Below are positions 10,601-18,100 of a stretch of DNA of 34,333 nucleotides, piece by piece. A program made the translations under genes and the position numbers. This stretch comes from Nocardia cerradoensis NBRC 101014 (GTDB lineage Bacteria; Actinomycetota; Actinomycetes; Mycobacteriales; Mycobacteriaceae): NCBI RefSeq assembly GCF_000308535.1, contig NZ_BAFW01000375.1:1-34333 (forward strand), written 5' to 3'. The notes below the pieces were generated by a model, which made no database searches, was not told the DNA's origin, and saw only the letters and a program-made list of their open reading frames with translations. Position 1 is the stretch's first letter. Each line of letters starts with the position of its first letter.

Positions 10601-12189
10601 CGGTCTCCGGCCAGCACGACGGCGCGATGCTCGAACAGGGCACGTGTGGACGCCAGCGAGAAGCCGACATCGAGCGGATCCTGTTCCTCCGCATTCGATT
10701 CCGGAATCCCGATGTGGGCCGCCAGGCGTGTGGCCTGATCCGCGAGTGTCGGACCACTGCGCGCCGAAATCACCCACGGCAGCACCCCGCCCGCGGGCGC
10801 GGTCCGCGACACCGGATCAGCCACCGCGTCGGTCGCCGGTGCTTGTTCGACGATCACGTGCGCGTTGGTGCCGCTGATCCCGAACGAGGACACACCCGCC
10901 CGACGCGGCCGATCCACCTCCGGCCACGGCACCGGCTCGGTCAACAACTCGATATTGCCTTGCGCCCAATCGACCTTGGTGCTGGGCCGATCCACATGCA
11001 GAGTCCTCGGCAGCACGCCGTGGCGCATCGCCATGACCATCTTGATCACACCACCCACACCCGCGGCGGCTTGAGCGTGACCGATATTCGACTTGAGTGA
11101 CCCCAGCCAGAGGGGACTGCCGGGGTCTCGGCCCTGGCCGTAGGTGGCAAGCAGCGCCTGGGCCTCGATCGGATCACCCAACGTCGTTCCGGTGCCGTGC
11201 GCCTCCACCGCATCCACATCCACCGGAGACAAACCCGCATTGGCCAACGCCTGCCGGATCACCCGCCGCTGCGACGGACCGTTCGGCGCCGTCAAACCGT
11301 TGGACGCACCGTCCTGGTTCACCGCCGAACCGGCGATGACCGCGAGAATCCGATGACCGTTGCGTTGCGCATCGGAAAGCCGTTCCAGCACGAGCACTCC
11401 GACGCCCTCGGACCAACCCACACCGTCGGCCGCGTCCGCGAACGACTTGCATCGGCCGTCCGGAGCCAGGCCGCGCTGGCGGCTGAATTCCACGAAGGTC
11501 TCCGGTGTCGCCATCACCGTCACACCACCGGCCAACGCCAGATCGCATTCCCCGGACCGCAGCGAACCCGCCGCCAGATGCATCGCCACCAGCGACGACG
11601 AACACGCCGTATCCACCGTGACCGACGGGCCCTCGAAGCCGAACACGTACGAGACCCGGCCCGACGCAATGGATCCCGCATTCGCGTTGGCCGGGTAGTC
11701 GTGATACATCATGCCGGTGAAGACGCCGGTCGCGCTGCCGCGTAGCGCCCCCGCGTTCACACCGGAGCGCTCCAGGGCTTCCCACGAGGTCTCCAACAGC
11801 AAGAACTGCTGCGGATCCATCATCGCGGCCTCGTTGGGGCTGATGCCGAAGAACGCGGGATCGAATTCACCGGCCGAATGCAGGAAACCACCCTCGCGGG
11901 TGTAGGTGCTGCCCGGCGTTTCCCCCGTCCGATCGTAGAGTCGCTCGACGTCCCATCCGCGATTCACCGGGAACTGCGAGGTGGCGTCACCGCCCTCGGC
12001 TACCAGCCGCCACAGCTCCTCCGGCGAATCCACCCCGCCCGGATACCGGCACGCCATTCCGACGATCGCGATCGGCTCCCGGAGGGCCGCGTCGAGTTTG
12101 CGGTTGCGCGCCCGCAGTCGCTCGGTTTCCTTGAGCGAGACCCGCAGCGCCTGCGCCAGCTTCTGCGTCTTGTCATCGGGGTTCGTCAT
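1..12189 (-). CDS. PKS-D: trimodular or larger type I polyketide synthase, 3' end outside window
   Basis: Reading every in-frame triplet from the ATG at 12189 to base 1 shows 4063 open codons and no stop. The start is supported by AGAGGA six bases upstream and by a docking helix (KLAQALRVSLKETERLRARN) before the first KS. First module: KS (Cys196), AT (Ser649), DH (His963, Asp1124), KR (Tyr1552) and ACP (Ser1718). Second module: KS (Cys1940), AT (Ser2387), DH (His2704, Asp2868), KR (Tyr3292) and ACP (Ser3458). Third module: KS (Cys3680) and the first residues of an AT (FSGQGAQWAGMA) at the window edge. Both complete ATs carry HAFHS. No ER is present. Both KRs have ADN in place of LDD, and the second DH has HxxxD. 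I saw no TTA leucine codon. The third module's reductive domains and the gene's end are unknown. Confidence 0.97.
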   Translation of the reverse strand, partial: MTNPDDKTQKLAQALRVSLKETERLRARNRKLDAALREPIAIVGMACRYPGGVDSPEELWRLVAEGGDATSQFPVNRGWDVERLYDRTGETPGSTYTREGGFLHSAGEFDPAFFGISPNEAAMMDPQQFLLLETSWEALERSGVNAGALRGSATGVFTGMMYHDYPANANAGSIASGRVSYVFGFEGPSVTVDTACSSSLVAMHLAAGSLRSGECDLALAGGVTVMATPETFVEFSRQRGLAPDGRCKSFADAADGVGWSEGVGVLVLERLSDAQRNGHRILAVIAGSAVNQDGASNGLTAPNGPSQRRVIRQALANAGLSPVDVDAVEAHGTGTTLGDPIEAQALLATYGQGRDPGSPLWLGSLKSNIGHAQAAAGVGGVIKMVMAMRHGVLPRTLHVDRPSTKVDWAQGNIELLTEPVPWPEVDRPRRAGVSSFGISGTNAHVIVEQAPATDAVADPVSRTAPAGGVLPWVISARSGPTLADQATRLAAHIGIPESNAEEQDPLDVGFSLASTRALFEHRAVVLAGDREDLLAGVRALAAGEAVSGVVSGRVVPGSTGVVFSGQGAQWAGMAAGLRVYPVFAEHFDAIVGVLEPALGQSVSLVEALADDGLVDRTVFAQAGLFAFEVALYRLLESWGFRADVVAGHSIGEVAAAHVAGVLSLEDACVLVAARSRLMQALPVGGAMVAVGASEGDVLPLLTGDVSIAAVNGPSSVVLSGIEADVLAVADMCSGRGWRTKRLRVSHAFHSALMEPMLAEFASAISTVTFERPRVAVVSTVTGARVTDDMCDPSYWVNQVRDSVRFADAVAAMADMGVSRFAEIGPDAVLAPMVTQSLEDSRTGAPAVVALARRDRADAATVSAGLAALFVAGAEVDWAGWYTGTGARRIDLPTYAFRHERFWLDVRQVLAQSWLGAELGGVTAAGLDAVSHPLLGAAVPHPESGGVSFTGRWSVDSVEWLADHSVSGVVLLPGTGFVELAGHVGGLLGCDVLEELVLHTPLTLPAQGGVSVQVVVAAADDTGRRRLSIHSRPTADDPWVIHAEGTLATGGLVPDFDLRSWPPSGAQPLDIDGVYDELLDLGYGYGPAFRGLRAAWRRGNELFAEVALPDAADAGSFGIHPALFDAALHVRIVHGLRSEGGTSPALPFTWNNVALHAAGAAVVRVRIAVDGEKSGVRIADAQGEPVLSVDALVSRPVTARHLDANRVSQALFGVEWIAVPSAPVALDPNRVAVLGPAREPGEIRGYRDLEALIADLDAATEPVVPQIVVVECPRGEGAPPTAARQVVTGVLDTVQRWLSDPRFAASRLVVVTRNAVAVSVSDTVDLAQAPVWGLVRAAQAEHPDRFQLLDLDGPDNSDDTRAPMAVATLSAAVAGEPEAAVRGAVVSVPRLTRHPAGDAIRLQPGTVLVTGGTGGLGALIARHLVVKHGVTHLVLASRRGPAAPGAERLCAELEELGARVRVVACDVSDRDALSELIDGISDEHPLIGVVHAAGAADNGVVESITAERIDSVFAPKLDAAWHLHELTRERSLSLFVLVSSAGGLVLAAGQANYAAANVFLDALAARRRAAGLPATAIDYGLWERSSGLGTALSDADFDWMRRQGFPALTEAEGLALFDAALATETAQLVALRVDPAVLRQRGDSVPALVRGIAPVTARRRANAPAADRAFLDTLAGLSEVDRHVAVLDVVRSVAAGVLGHVSVDGVEARRAFSELGFDSLGAVEFRNRLSVATGLKLPATLIFDYPNAEVVAEFIGAELAGTSVVEEGPVGRVRVDDDPVAIVAMSCRYPGGVASPEDLWRLVAEGIDTTGELPLDRGWDIEAIYDPEPGKAGKTYTRRGGFLYSAADFDADFFGISPNEAMAMDPQQRLLLETSWEALERAGIDPAVLRGSATGVFTGVMYHDYAQGTQGGNSAGGSLVSGRVAYTLGLEGPAVSVDTACSSSLVALHLAAGSLRSGECDLALAGGVAVMASPDMFLEFSRQRGLSPDGRCRAFADAADGVGWSEGVGVLVLERLSDARRNGHQVLAVIAGSAVNQDGASNGFTAPNGPSQQRVIRRALADAGLSAGEVDAIEGHGTGTTLGDPIEAQALLATYGRDRAADRPLWLGSLKSNIGHAQAAAGVGGVIKMVMAMRHGVLPRTLHVDRPSTKVDWAQGNIELLTEPVPWPEVDRPRRAGVSSFGISGTNAHLILEQAQSVAAPVEPAGTAPAGGVVPWVVSARSAAALAGQADRLASYVGEEHDPIDIGLSLASTRGVLDHRAVVLGGDRAELLSGTAGLAAGEHLPSVVSGRVVPGSTGVVFSGQGAQSAGMAAGLRAAFPVFAEHFDRIVAELEPALGQNVSLADALADDGLVDHTVFAQAGLFAFEVALYRLLESWGFRADVVAGHSIGEVAAAHIAGVFSLEDACVLVAARGRLMQALPAGGAMIAVGASETDVLTLLNSGAVPTGEVSIAAVNGPAAVVLSGAEDQVTALADACAEHGWRTHRLRVSHAFHSASMEPMLAEFASAIDGVNFRRPEVALVSTVTGAKVTDEMSAPSYWVRQVRDTVRFADAVTAMTELGVSRFAEVGPDAVLAPMVTQTLEHRAAPASTTSVPVVVAVARRHRTDARTVAAGAAGLFVAGAAVDWAGWYAGTGARRIDLPTYAFQRRRYWLGPNAAAGGDLRAMGLAATGHPLLSAVVSQPESDTATFTGRLSVQTHPWLADHRVMDTVLFPGTGFVEFALHAGERAGTPMLDELVLHAPLVLPDTGGVAVRVVLGEPDAAGRRAVRIFSCPDRDVDATPSWTIHAEGVLTSDEAEEFDPVPWPPTGATAVDVDGVYDELAQLGYGYGPQFRGLRAAWQRGQEVFAEIALPDTGHADGFGIHPALFDAALHAGIMYGVRSGDLGDAPALPFMWNRVALHATGAAVVRVRISPDADGFGVRITDRHGQPVLSVGALVSRPVPAERLTAHPGSDSLFGVEWIAAAPASETVEPNRVALVGSGHSSEDRPHYRELAALIADLDAAGNMVAPDVVVLECPDDDSAPPVATRQIAAEVLETVQLWLRTSFFANSRLVVVTRHAVSVDGSEQVNLAQAPVWGLVRAAQAEHPGRFQLLDLDRDQDPVAALTATAPDAEEPEIAVRGTDVLVPRLRRHAGGAAVPSIAAGTVLVTGGTGGLGALMARHLVVKHGVAQLVLTSRRGPDAPGAEQLRDELVELGAQVRIAACDVSDREALAALIDDIPDEHPLIGVVHAAGAADNGLIESITADRFGPVFAPKVDAAWHLHELTCDRPLSLFVVVSSVGGSVLAAGQANYAAANVFLDALAAHRRAAGLPATAIDYGLWATSTGLGSMLSEGDVERIRRQGLPPLSETEGLELFDLAIATESAQLVGLRVDPAALRDRGDALPALLRGIVPAPSRRRARNQSPQPAFAATLAGLSEVDRHVAVLDVVRSVAAGVLGHVSVDGVEARRAFSELGFDSLGAVEFRNRLSVATGLKLPATLIFDYPNAEVVAEFIGAELAGGQVVDDEVAGRVRVDDDPVAIVAMSCRYPGGVASPEDLWRLVAEGIDTNGELPLDRGWDVDGIYDPEPGKPGKTYARAGGFLYSAADFDADFFGISPNEATVMDPQQRLLLETSWEALERAGIDPAVLRGSATGVFTGVMYHDYAQGTGKAGSAGGSLVSGRIAYTLGLEGPAVSVDTACSSSLVAMHLAAQSLRSGECDLALAGGVAVMATPDMFLEFGRQRGLSPDGRCKSFADAADGVGWAEGAGMLVLERLSDARRHGHEVLAVLAGSAVNQDGASNGLTAPNGPSQRRVIRQALANAGLSPAEVDAVEGHGTGTTLGDPIEAQALLATYGQGRDVASPLWLGSLKSNIGHAQAAAGVGGVIKMVMAMRHGVLPKTLHVDRPSSKVDWSEGSIRLLTESVEWPELNRPRRAGISSFGLSGTNAHLIVEQAPAAPASVPETRTAPAGGVLPWVISARDGAALAEQARRLTARIGDQHPVDVGYSLATSRVVFDHRAVVLAAERDGLRTGTQALGRGEPLPGVVSGRVVPGSTGVVFSGQGAQWAGMAAGLRAYPLFAEHF
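1691..1957 (-). repeat. ACP-region duplication, copy 1 (267 bases, exact)
   Basis: Identical base for base to 6911-7177, at a distance of 5220 bases. It covers the whole ACP of module 6 and its flanks. A further exact stretch, 1545-1647, matches 6765-6867 across the start of the next KS. Confidence 0.95.
5713..5856 (-). repeat. KS C-terminal duplication, copy 1 (144 bases, exact)
   Basis: Identical to 10945-11088, and similarity continues past a single mismatch at 5712. It encodes the stretch from the KSNIGHAQ histidine region to the end of the KS in module 6. Confidence 0.92.
6911..7177 (-). repeat. ACP-region duplication, copy 2 (267 bases, exact)
   Basis: Identical to 1691-1957. It covers the ACP of module 5. 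Identity ends abruptly on both sides, as expected for recombination or gene conversion. Confidence 0.95.
10034..10341 (-). repeat. AT-core duplication, copy 1 (308 bases, one mismatch)
   Basis: Matches 15442-15749 with a single difference at 10167 (T against C). That difference turns the ARGRLMQ of module 4 into ARSRLMQ in module 5. The block spans the AT active-site motif GHSIGEVAAAH. Confidence 0.93.
10945..11088 (-). repeat. KS C-terminal duplication, copy 2 (144 bases, exact)
   Basis: Partner of 5713-5856, in the KS of module 5. Related but more diverged versions lie in module 4 (about 16340-16480) and module 7 (about 500-640). Confidence 0.92.
11489..11613 (-). repeat. KS active-site duplication, copy 1 (125 bases, exact)
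   Basis: Identical to 16873-16997. It contains the KS active-site codons of module 5 (DTACSSSLVAMHL). A neighbouring stretch, around 11160-11330, is also nearly identical to 16560-16730. Confidence 0.93.
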
Positions 12190-12191
12190 TC

Positions 12192-15100
12192 TCAGTCCTC
12201 TGATGAGCCGTTGTAGGCCAGGTCGATCAGGTCGTCGATGTCCAATTCGTCGATGGACTCGTCCGCGACGCCTCGACCGGTGTCGTCTGTTGCAGCGCGC
12301 GGCGTGTCACCCTCGCGCGCGAGTTCCAGGAGCGTGTCCAGCAGTCCCGCCGTCCGGAGCCGGGAGAGCGGAATCGTCCGGAGCGCCTGTCGAATCTCGT
12401 TCTCCGGCACCGTGTCCGGCTCGCTCGGGTCGTTCTCGGTGAGCATGTCGACCAGATGGCCCGCGAGTGCCTGTGGTGTCGGGTAGTCGAAGACGAGGGT
12501 CGCCGGCAGCGGCAGGCCCGTGACGGTTTTCAGGACGTTGCGGAACTCCACGGCGGTGACCGAGTCGAATCCCAGCTCGTTGAACGCCTTGTCCACGTCC
12601 ACGGCATGCGCGTGGTCGTGACCCAGGATCGCCGCGACCTGCCCGCGCACGATCTCCACCAGCACGGCGGAACGTTCGTGGTCCGGGGTGCCGGCCACGC
12701 GGGCACGCAATGCCGCGGCCGCACCCGAGGCCGCGGTGCGACGCTGCGGGACCAGGTCGGCCAACAGCGGTGGGACCGTTCCCGCGCCGCGCAACGCATC
12801 CAGATCCACCCGGGCCAGGACCAGCGTCGCGGCATCGATACGCATGGCGGCATCGAACAGGGCCAGCCCGTGTTCGGCCGCCAGCGGCAGCACACCGGAG
12901 CGAGCTATCCGCTGCCGTGCGGCGGCATCGAGTTCGGCGGCCATACCGCCCTCGGCCTCCCACAGACCCCAGGCGAGGGATTGCCCGCACCGGCCGGATG
13001 CCCGCCGCTGCGCGGCCAGCGCATCCAGGCACGCGTTCGCCGCGGCGTAGTTCCCCTGCCCCGCATTGCCGAATGTTGCTGCCACCGAACCGAACAGGAC
13101 GAACACCTTCAGCGGGAGGTCACGGGTCAGGTCGTGCAACTGCAGGGCGGCGTCGACCTTGGGGCGCAGCACCGCGTCCAGCCGGCCGGGGGTGAGCGAA
13201 CCGATCGCACCGTCGTCGAGCACACCGGCCAGATGGAAGACGCCGGTCACCGGATGGCCGGCCGGAACCGCGGACAATGCCGCGGCCAGTGCCTCGCGGT
13301 CGGCGGCATCGCAGGCGGCGAAGCCGACTCGCGCCCCGAGGTTTTCCAGCTCCGTACGCAATGTCGTTGCGCCGGGCGCGGATTCACCCCGGCGACTCAA
13401 CAGCAGCAGCCGGCGCACACCGCGCGCGGTGACCAGGTGCCGGGCGATCAGCCCGCCGAGATATCCGCTCGCACCGGTGATCAGCACGGTGTCGTCGGCG
13501 GTGAAGGAGTCGTCCGGGACAGCCGCCGCCGGTGTGACTCGGGTCAGGCGGCCGGCGTAGGCCTGTCCGGCCCGGACGGCGATCTGGGGTTCTCCTGCGG
13601 CCTGCACCCCGTCCGGTACGCCGGAGTCGGTATCGAGCAGCACGATCCGGCCCGGATGTTCGGTCTGCGTGGAACGCACGAGACCGCCGACCGCGGCACC
13701 CGCGAGGTTCGTGATCGCCTCGCCCGCAACGGATACCGCGCCGTCGGTGCGGACCACCAGCACCGAATCGGCGAAACGGGAGTCGGTCGTCCATGCCTGG
13801 AGCACGTGCAGCGCATCATGCGTCGCCGCACGGACGGCGCCAGGTTCGTCACCGGTCGGGCAGTCCCACACGACGAGGCCGGGGACGTCGTCGCCCAGCT
13901 CTGCCCATCGGGCCGTGGTCGCCTCGACCTCGGGGAGCGCCACCGGTGTCCATCCGACCTCGAACAACGCATTCCGTCCGGTGGCTGCCCCAGCGGTGAG
14001 CCGGGCCGGGTCGATCGGCCGAGACGCGAGGTGCCGGATCGTCGCCACGGGTATGCCCGTCGAATCGGCGAGGTCCAGCGCGACGCCGTGGTCGCCCTCC
14101 GGGGTGAGCCGGACCCGCAGCGAATCGGCGCCGCCCGCGTACACGGTGACGCCCGACCATTCGAACGGCAGGGCGATCTCCGTCGTGGGCATTTCCGATG
14201 CCGAACGCACGGCGTGCAGCGCCGCGTCGAGCAGTGCGGGATGCAGCCCGAATCCGGTCGCGTCGGCGTGCACGGATTCCGGCACCGCCACCTCGGCGTA
14301 GATTCCGCCGTCCCCGCGCCAGACCGCGGTCAACGCCCGGAATGCGGGCCCGTACCGATAGCCCAGGGCATCGAGTGCGTCGTACACACCGTCGATGTCG
14401 ACCGCGGTGGCGCCCGCCGGAGGCCAGGAGATGAGGTCGAAATCGGGCGCCGTGCCGGCTTGTGCGACAACGCCTTCGGCGTGCAGTGTCCAGGAGGGGA
14501 CGGAATCGACCTCCCCGTCGGGGCAGGAGAAGACCCGCACGGCGCGGTGTCCGGTCTCGTCCGGTTCACCGACCGCCACGCGGATCGCGACGCCGCCGAT
14601 CTCCGGTAGCGCCAGAGGCGCCCGGAGCACCAGCTCGTCGAGAGCCGGGCAGCCGACCTGCTCTCCGGCATGCCGTGCGAGTTCGACGAATCCGGTGCCG
14701 GGAAACAGCACCGTATCCATCACCCGGTGATCGGCCAGCCACGGCTGGGTCCGCACCGAGAGACGACCGCTGAGGGTGACGGCGCCGGAGTCGGGCTGCG
14801 ACACCATCGCCGACAGCAACGGATGTCCGGTATCGACGAATCCCAGTGCCCGAGCCCCTCCGTCGGCGGCCGGGGGCGCGGCGTTCACCCAATATCGCTG
14901 ATGCTGAAAAGCGTAGGTGGGCAGATCGATTCGTCGGCTTCCGGTGCCGGCGTAGAGCCCGGCCCAGTTCACCTCGGCGCCGGTGACGAACAGCCCGGCC
15001 ACACCGGCGATCACGGTCGTGGCATCGGCCCGGCCCCGATGCGCCAACGCCACCACGGCCGGGGCGTGGGGCGCCGCTCGTCCGTCCAGAGTCTGATCGA

Positions 15101-18100
15101 CCATCGGATACAGCACGGCGTCCGGCCCGATTTCGGCGAAGCGGGACACCCCCATCTCCGCCATCGCGCTCACCGCGTCGGCGAATCGGACCGCGTCGCG
15201 GACCTGTCCCACCCAGTACGCCGGATCGCACATCTCATCGCCGACCTGCCTACCGGTCACGGTCGAGACCAGCGGGAACGCGGGGCGTGCGAACGTGAGA
15301 CCCGCTATCGCCGAGGCGAATTCGCTGAGCATGGGTTCCATCAGCGACGAATGGAACGCATGGGAGACGCGCAGGCGTTTCGTCCGCCATCCGCGCTCGG
15401 CACTCGCCTCGAGTACGGCGGTGACGGCGGCTTCGGCGCCGGACAGCACCACCGAGGACGGACCGTTCACCGCGGCGATCGAGACGTCGCCGGTCAGCAG
15501 CGGCAACACGTCGCCCTCCGACGCACCCACCGCCACCATCGCCCCACCCACGGGCAGCGCCTGCATCAGACGACCACGCGCCGCCACCAGCACACACGCA
15601 TCCTCGAGCGACAACACACCCGCCACATGCGCGGCAGCAACCTCACCGATCGAATGACCCGCCACCACATCCGCACGGAATCCCCACGACTCCAGCAGCC
15701 GATACAGCGCCACCTCGAACGCGAACAACCCCGCCTGCGCGAACACCGTGTAGTCGGCCAGGTCATCGTCCGCCAGTGCATCCGACAGCGACACCTGCTG
15801 TCCCAGAGACTGTTCCAGTTCACCCACGATCGCGTCGAAGTGCTCGGCGAACAGCGGGTAGGCGCTGCGCAGTCCGTCTGCCATACCGGCCCACTGCGCA
15901 CCCTGACCCGAGAACACCATGCCGGTCGTCCCCGGCGTCGCTCGGCCCGACACCACACCCGGCGCCGGCTCGCCGCGCCCCAGCGCTCGGATTCCGGCCC
16001 GCAGGGCGTCGCGCTCGGCCGATATCACCACCGCACGGTGGTCGAACACCGCTCTCGTCGCCAGGGAGAAGCCGATGTCGGCCGGATCGTGTTCCCGGGC
16101 GGCGAGATGTGATGCCAGCCGCCGGGCCTGGTCGGCGAGCGCCACACCCGTGCGCGCCGACACCACCCACGGCAGCACGGCATCGGCCGGCACCGTCGTT
16201 GCCGGTCGTGAACCGGTGTCCGGTGCCTGTTCGAGGATGACGTGCGCGTTGGTGCCGCTGATCCCGAACGAGGACACACCCGCCCGACGCGGCCGATCCA
16301 CCTCCGGCCACGACACCGGCTCGGTCAACAACTCGATACTGCCTTGCGCCCAATCCACCTTCGAACTCGGACGGTCCACATGCAGAGTCCTCGGCAGCAC
16401 ACCATGCCGCATCGCCATGACCATCTTGATCACACCACCCACACCCGCAGCCGCCTGAGCATGACCGATATTCGACTTTAACGACCCCAACCAGAGGGGA
16501 CTGCCGGGGTCCCGGCCCTGGCCGTAGGTGGCAAGCAGCGCCTGAGCCTCGATCGGATCACCCAACGTCGTTCCGGTGCCGTGCGCCTCCACCGCATCCA
16601 CATCCACCGGAGACAAACCCGCATTGGCCAGCGCCTGCCGGATCACCCGCCGCTGCGACGGACCATTCGGCGCCGTCAACCCGTTGGACGCACCGTCCTG
16701 ATTCACCGCCGAACCCGCGATGACCGCCAACACCTCATGACCGTTGCGCCGCGCATCGGAAAGCCGCTCCAGCACGAGCACACCCACGCCTTCGGCCCAA
16801 CCCACACCATCGGCCGCATCCGCGAACGACCGGCACCGGCCGTCCGGCGACAACCCACGCTGACGACTGAACTCCACGAAGGTCTCCGGTGTCGCCATCA
16901 CCGTCACACCACCGGCCAACGCCAGATCGCATTCCCCGGACCGCAGCGAACCCGCCGCCAGATGCATCGCCACCAGCGACGACGAACACGCCGTATCGAC
17001 TGTCACGGCGGGGCCTTCGAAGCCGAATACGTACGACACCCGGCCGGACGCAATGGATCCCGAGTTCGCACTGCCGGGGTAGTCGTGAAACGACATTCCG
17101 GCGAACACCCCGGTGGAGCTGCCCCGGAGCGAGGCCATATCGACACCCGAGCGTTCCAGCGCCTCCCACGAGGTCTCCAGCAGCAGCCGCTGCTGCGGAT
17201 CCATCGCCCTGGCTTCATTGGGACTGATCCCGAAGAACTCGGCATCGAAATCTGCGGCGGTATAGAGGAATCCGCCGGTGCGCGCGTATGTCTTGCCCGG
17301 CGTGCCCGGCTCCGGGTCGTAGAGGGATTCGATATCCCAGCCGCGATCGACCGGCAGGTCGCCGTTGGTATCGACGCCGTCCGCCACCAGTCGCCACAGA
17401 TCCTCGGGTGAGGACACGCCACCGGGATAGCGGCAGCTCATCGCCACGATGGCGATCGGATCGTCGCCGGTGCGAGGTCGATCGGCCACGCTCTCGTCGA
17501 CGCCACCACTCAGCTCCGCGGCGAGGAATCGGGCCACGACCTGCGGGGTCGGATAGTCGAAGACGAGTGTGGCCGGAAGGTGCAGGCCGACTGCGGCACC
17601 GAGCTTCTTGCGCACTTCGACGCCGCCGAGCGAATCGACACCCAGCTGCTGGAACGTGCGCCGCGGATCGACCTCGTCCGCCGACGTATGCCCGAGAACC
17701 TCGGCGGTCACCGATCGCACGAGGTCGAGTGCCGCCGACTCGTCCGCCGGGGCACCACCCGAGGTGCGGGCCGGCACCCGGTCGCCGGCGGTCGCGGGAG
17801 CGATGTCGCGCAGCAGTGCCGGACGTTCGTCGCCGCGGTCGCGCAGGGCCGCCGTATCGATCCGCGCCGCCACCACCTGCGCGGATTCGGTGGCGATCGC
17901 CAGATCGAACAGCGCCAGCCCCTCGGCCGCGGTCAGCGGGGGCAGCCCCTGCCGCCGAATCCGCGCGACGTCCCCGTCCGACAGCAGTGCCCCCAGCCCG
18001 GTCGCTTCCCACAGACCGAAATCGATGGCGGTCGCGGGCAGGCCCGCGGCACGGCGATGAACCGCCAACGCATCCAGAAACACGTTCGCCGCAGCATAAT

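Larger units (their letters stand above)
6890..12085 (-). other. Module 5 of the window (PKS-D): KS-AT-DH-KR-ACP, malonyl, predicted alkene
   Basis: KS Cys is at 11602-11604, AT Ser at 10243-10245, DH His at 9301-9303 in HSVSGVVLLP, DH Asp at 8818-8820, KR Tyr at 7534-7536 and ACP Ser at 7036-7038. The KR has HAAGAADNG. Near the KS start, DPQQF replaces the common DPQQR. Confidence 0.95.
12450..17470 (-). other. Module 4 of the window (PKS-C): KS-AT-DH-KR-ACP, malonyl, predicted alkene
   Basis: KS Cys is at 16986-16988, AT Ser at 15651-15653, DH His at 14727-14729 in HRVMDTVLFP, DH Asp at 14226-14228, KR Tyr at 13047-13049 and ACP Ser at 12561-12563. The KR is B-type (GVLDDG) and carries FGS where others have FSS; the catalytic Ser, 13 residues before Tyr, is kept. 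Confidence 0.94.

Noticed and set aside
8167..11100. Long plus-strand open frame (977 codons); others at 22215-25268, 17580-20186, 12456-14609, 3601-5655 and 30332-32239
   Set aside because: Each is in exact register with a PKS codon frame on the other strand. Stops there would need TTA, CTA or TCA sense codons, which are rare in this GC-rich DNA, so the frames stay open by chance. The translations are Arg/His/Gly-rich with no recognisable domain.
1..12189. A frameshift or break in PKS-D, since no single complete open frame is delimited inside the window
   Set aside because: All triplets from 12189 to 1 read through with conserved PKS motifs in one frame and no stop. The gene simply continues past the window edge.
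12561..13090. Possible inactive KR in module 4 because FGS replaces FSS
   Set aside because: The catalytic Ser lies 13 residues before Tyr and is the second of the two positions, so it is still present. LDD and GNYAAAN are intact.
1545..17000. Tandem or CRISPR-like repeats
   Set aside because: The repeated blocks are 100-310 bases long, lie several kb apart, are in frame and fall inside PKS domains. They are duplicated coding blocks, not an array.
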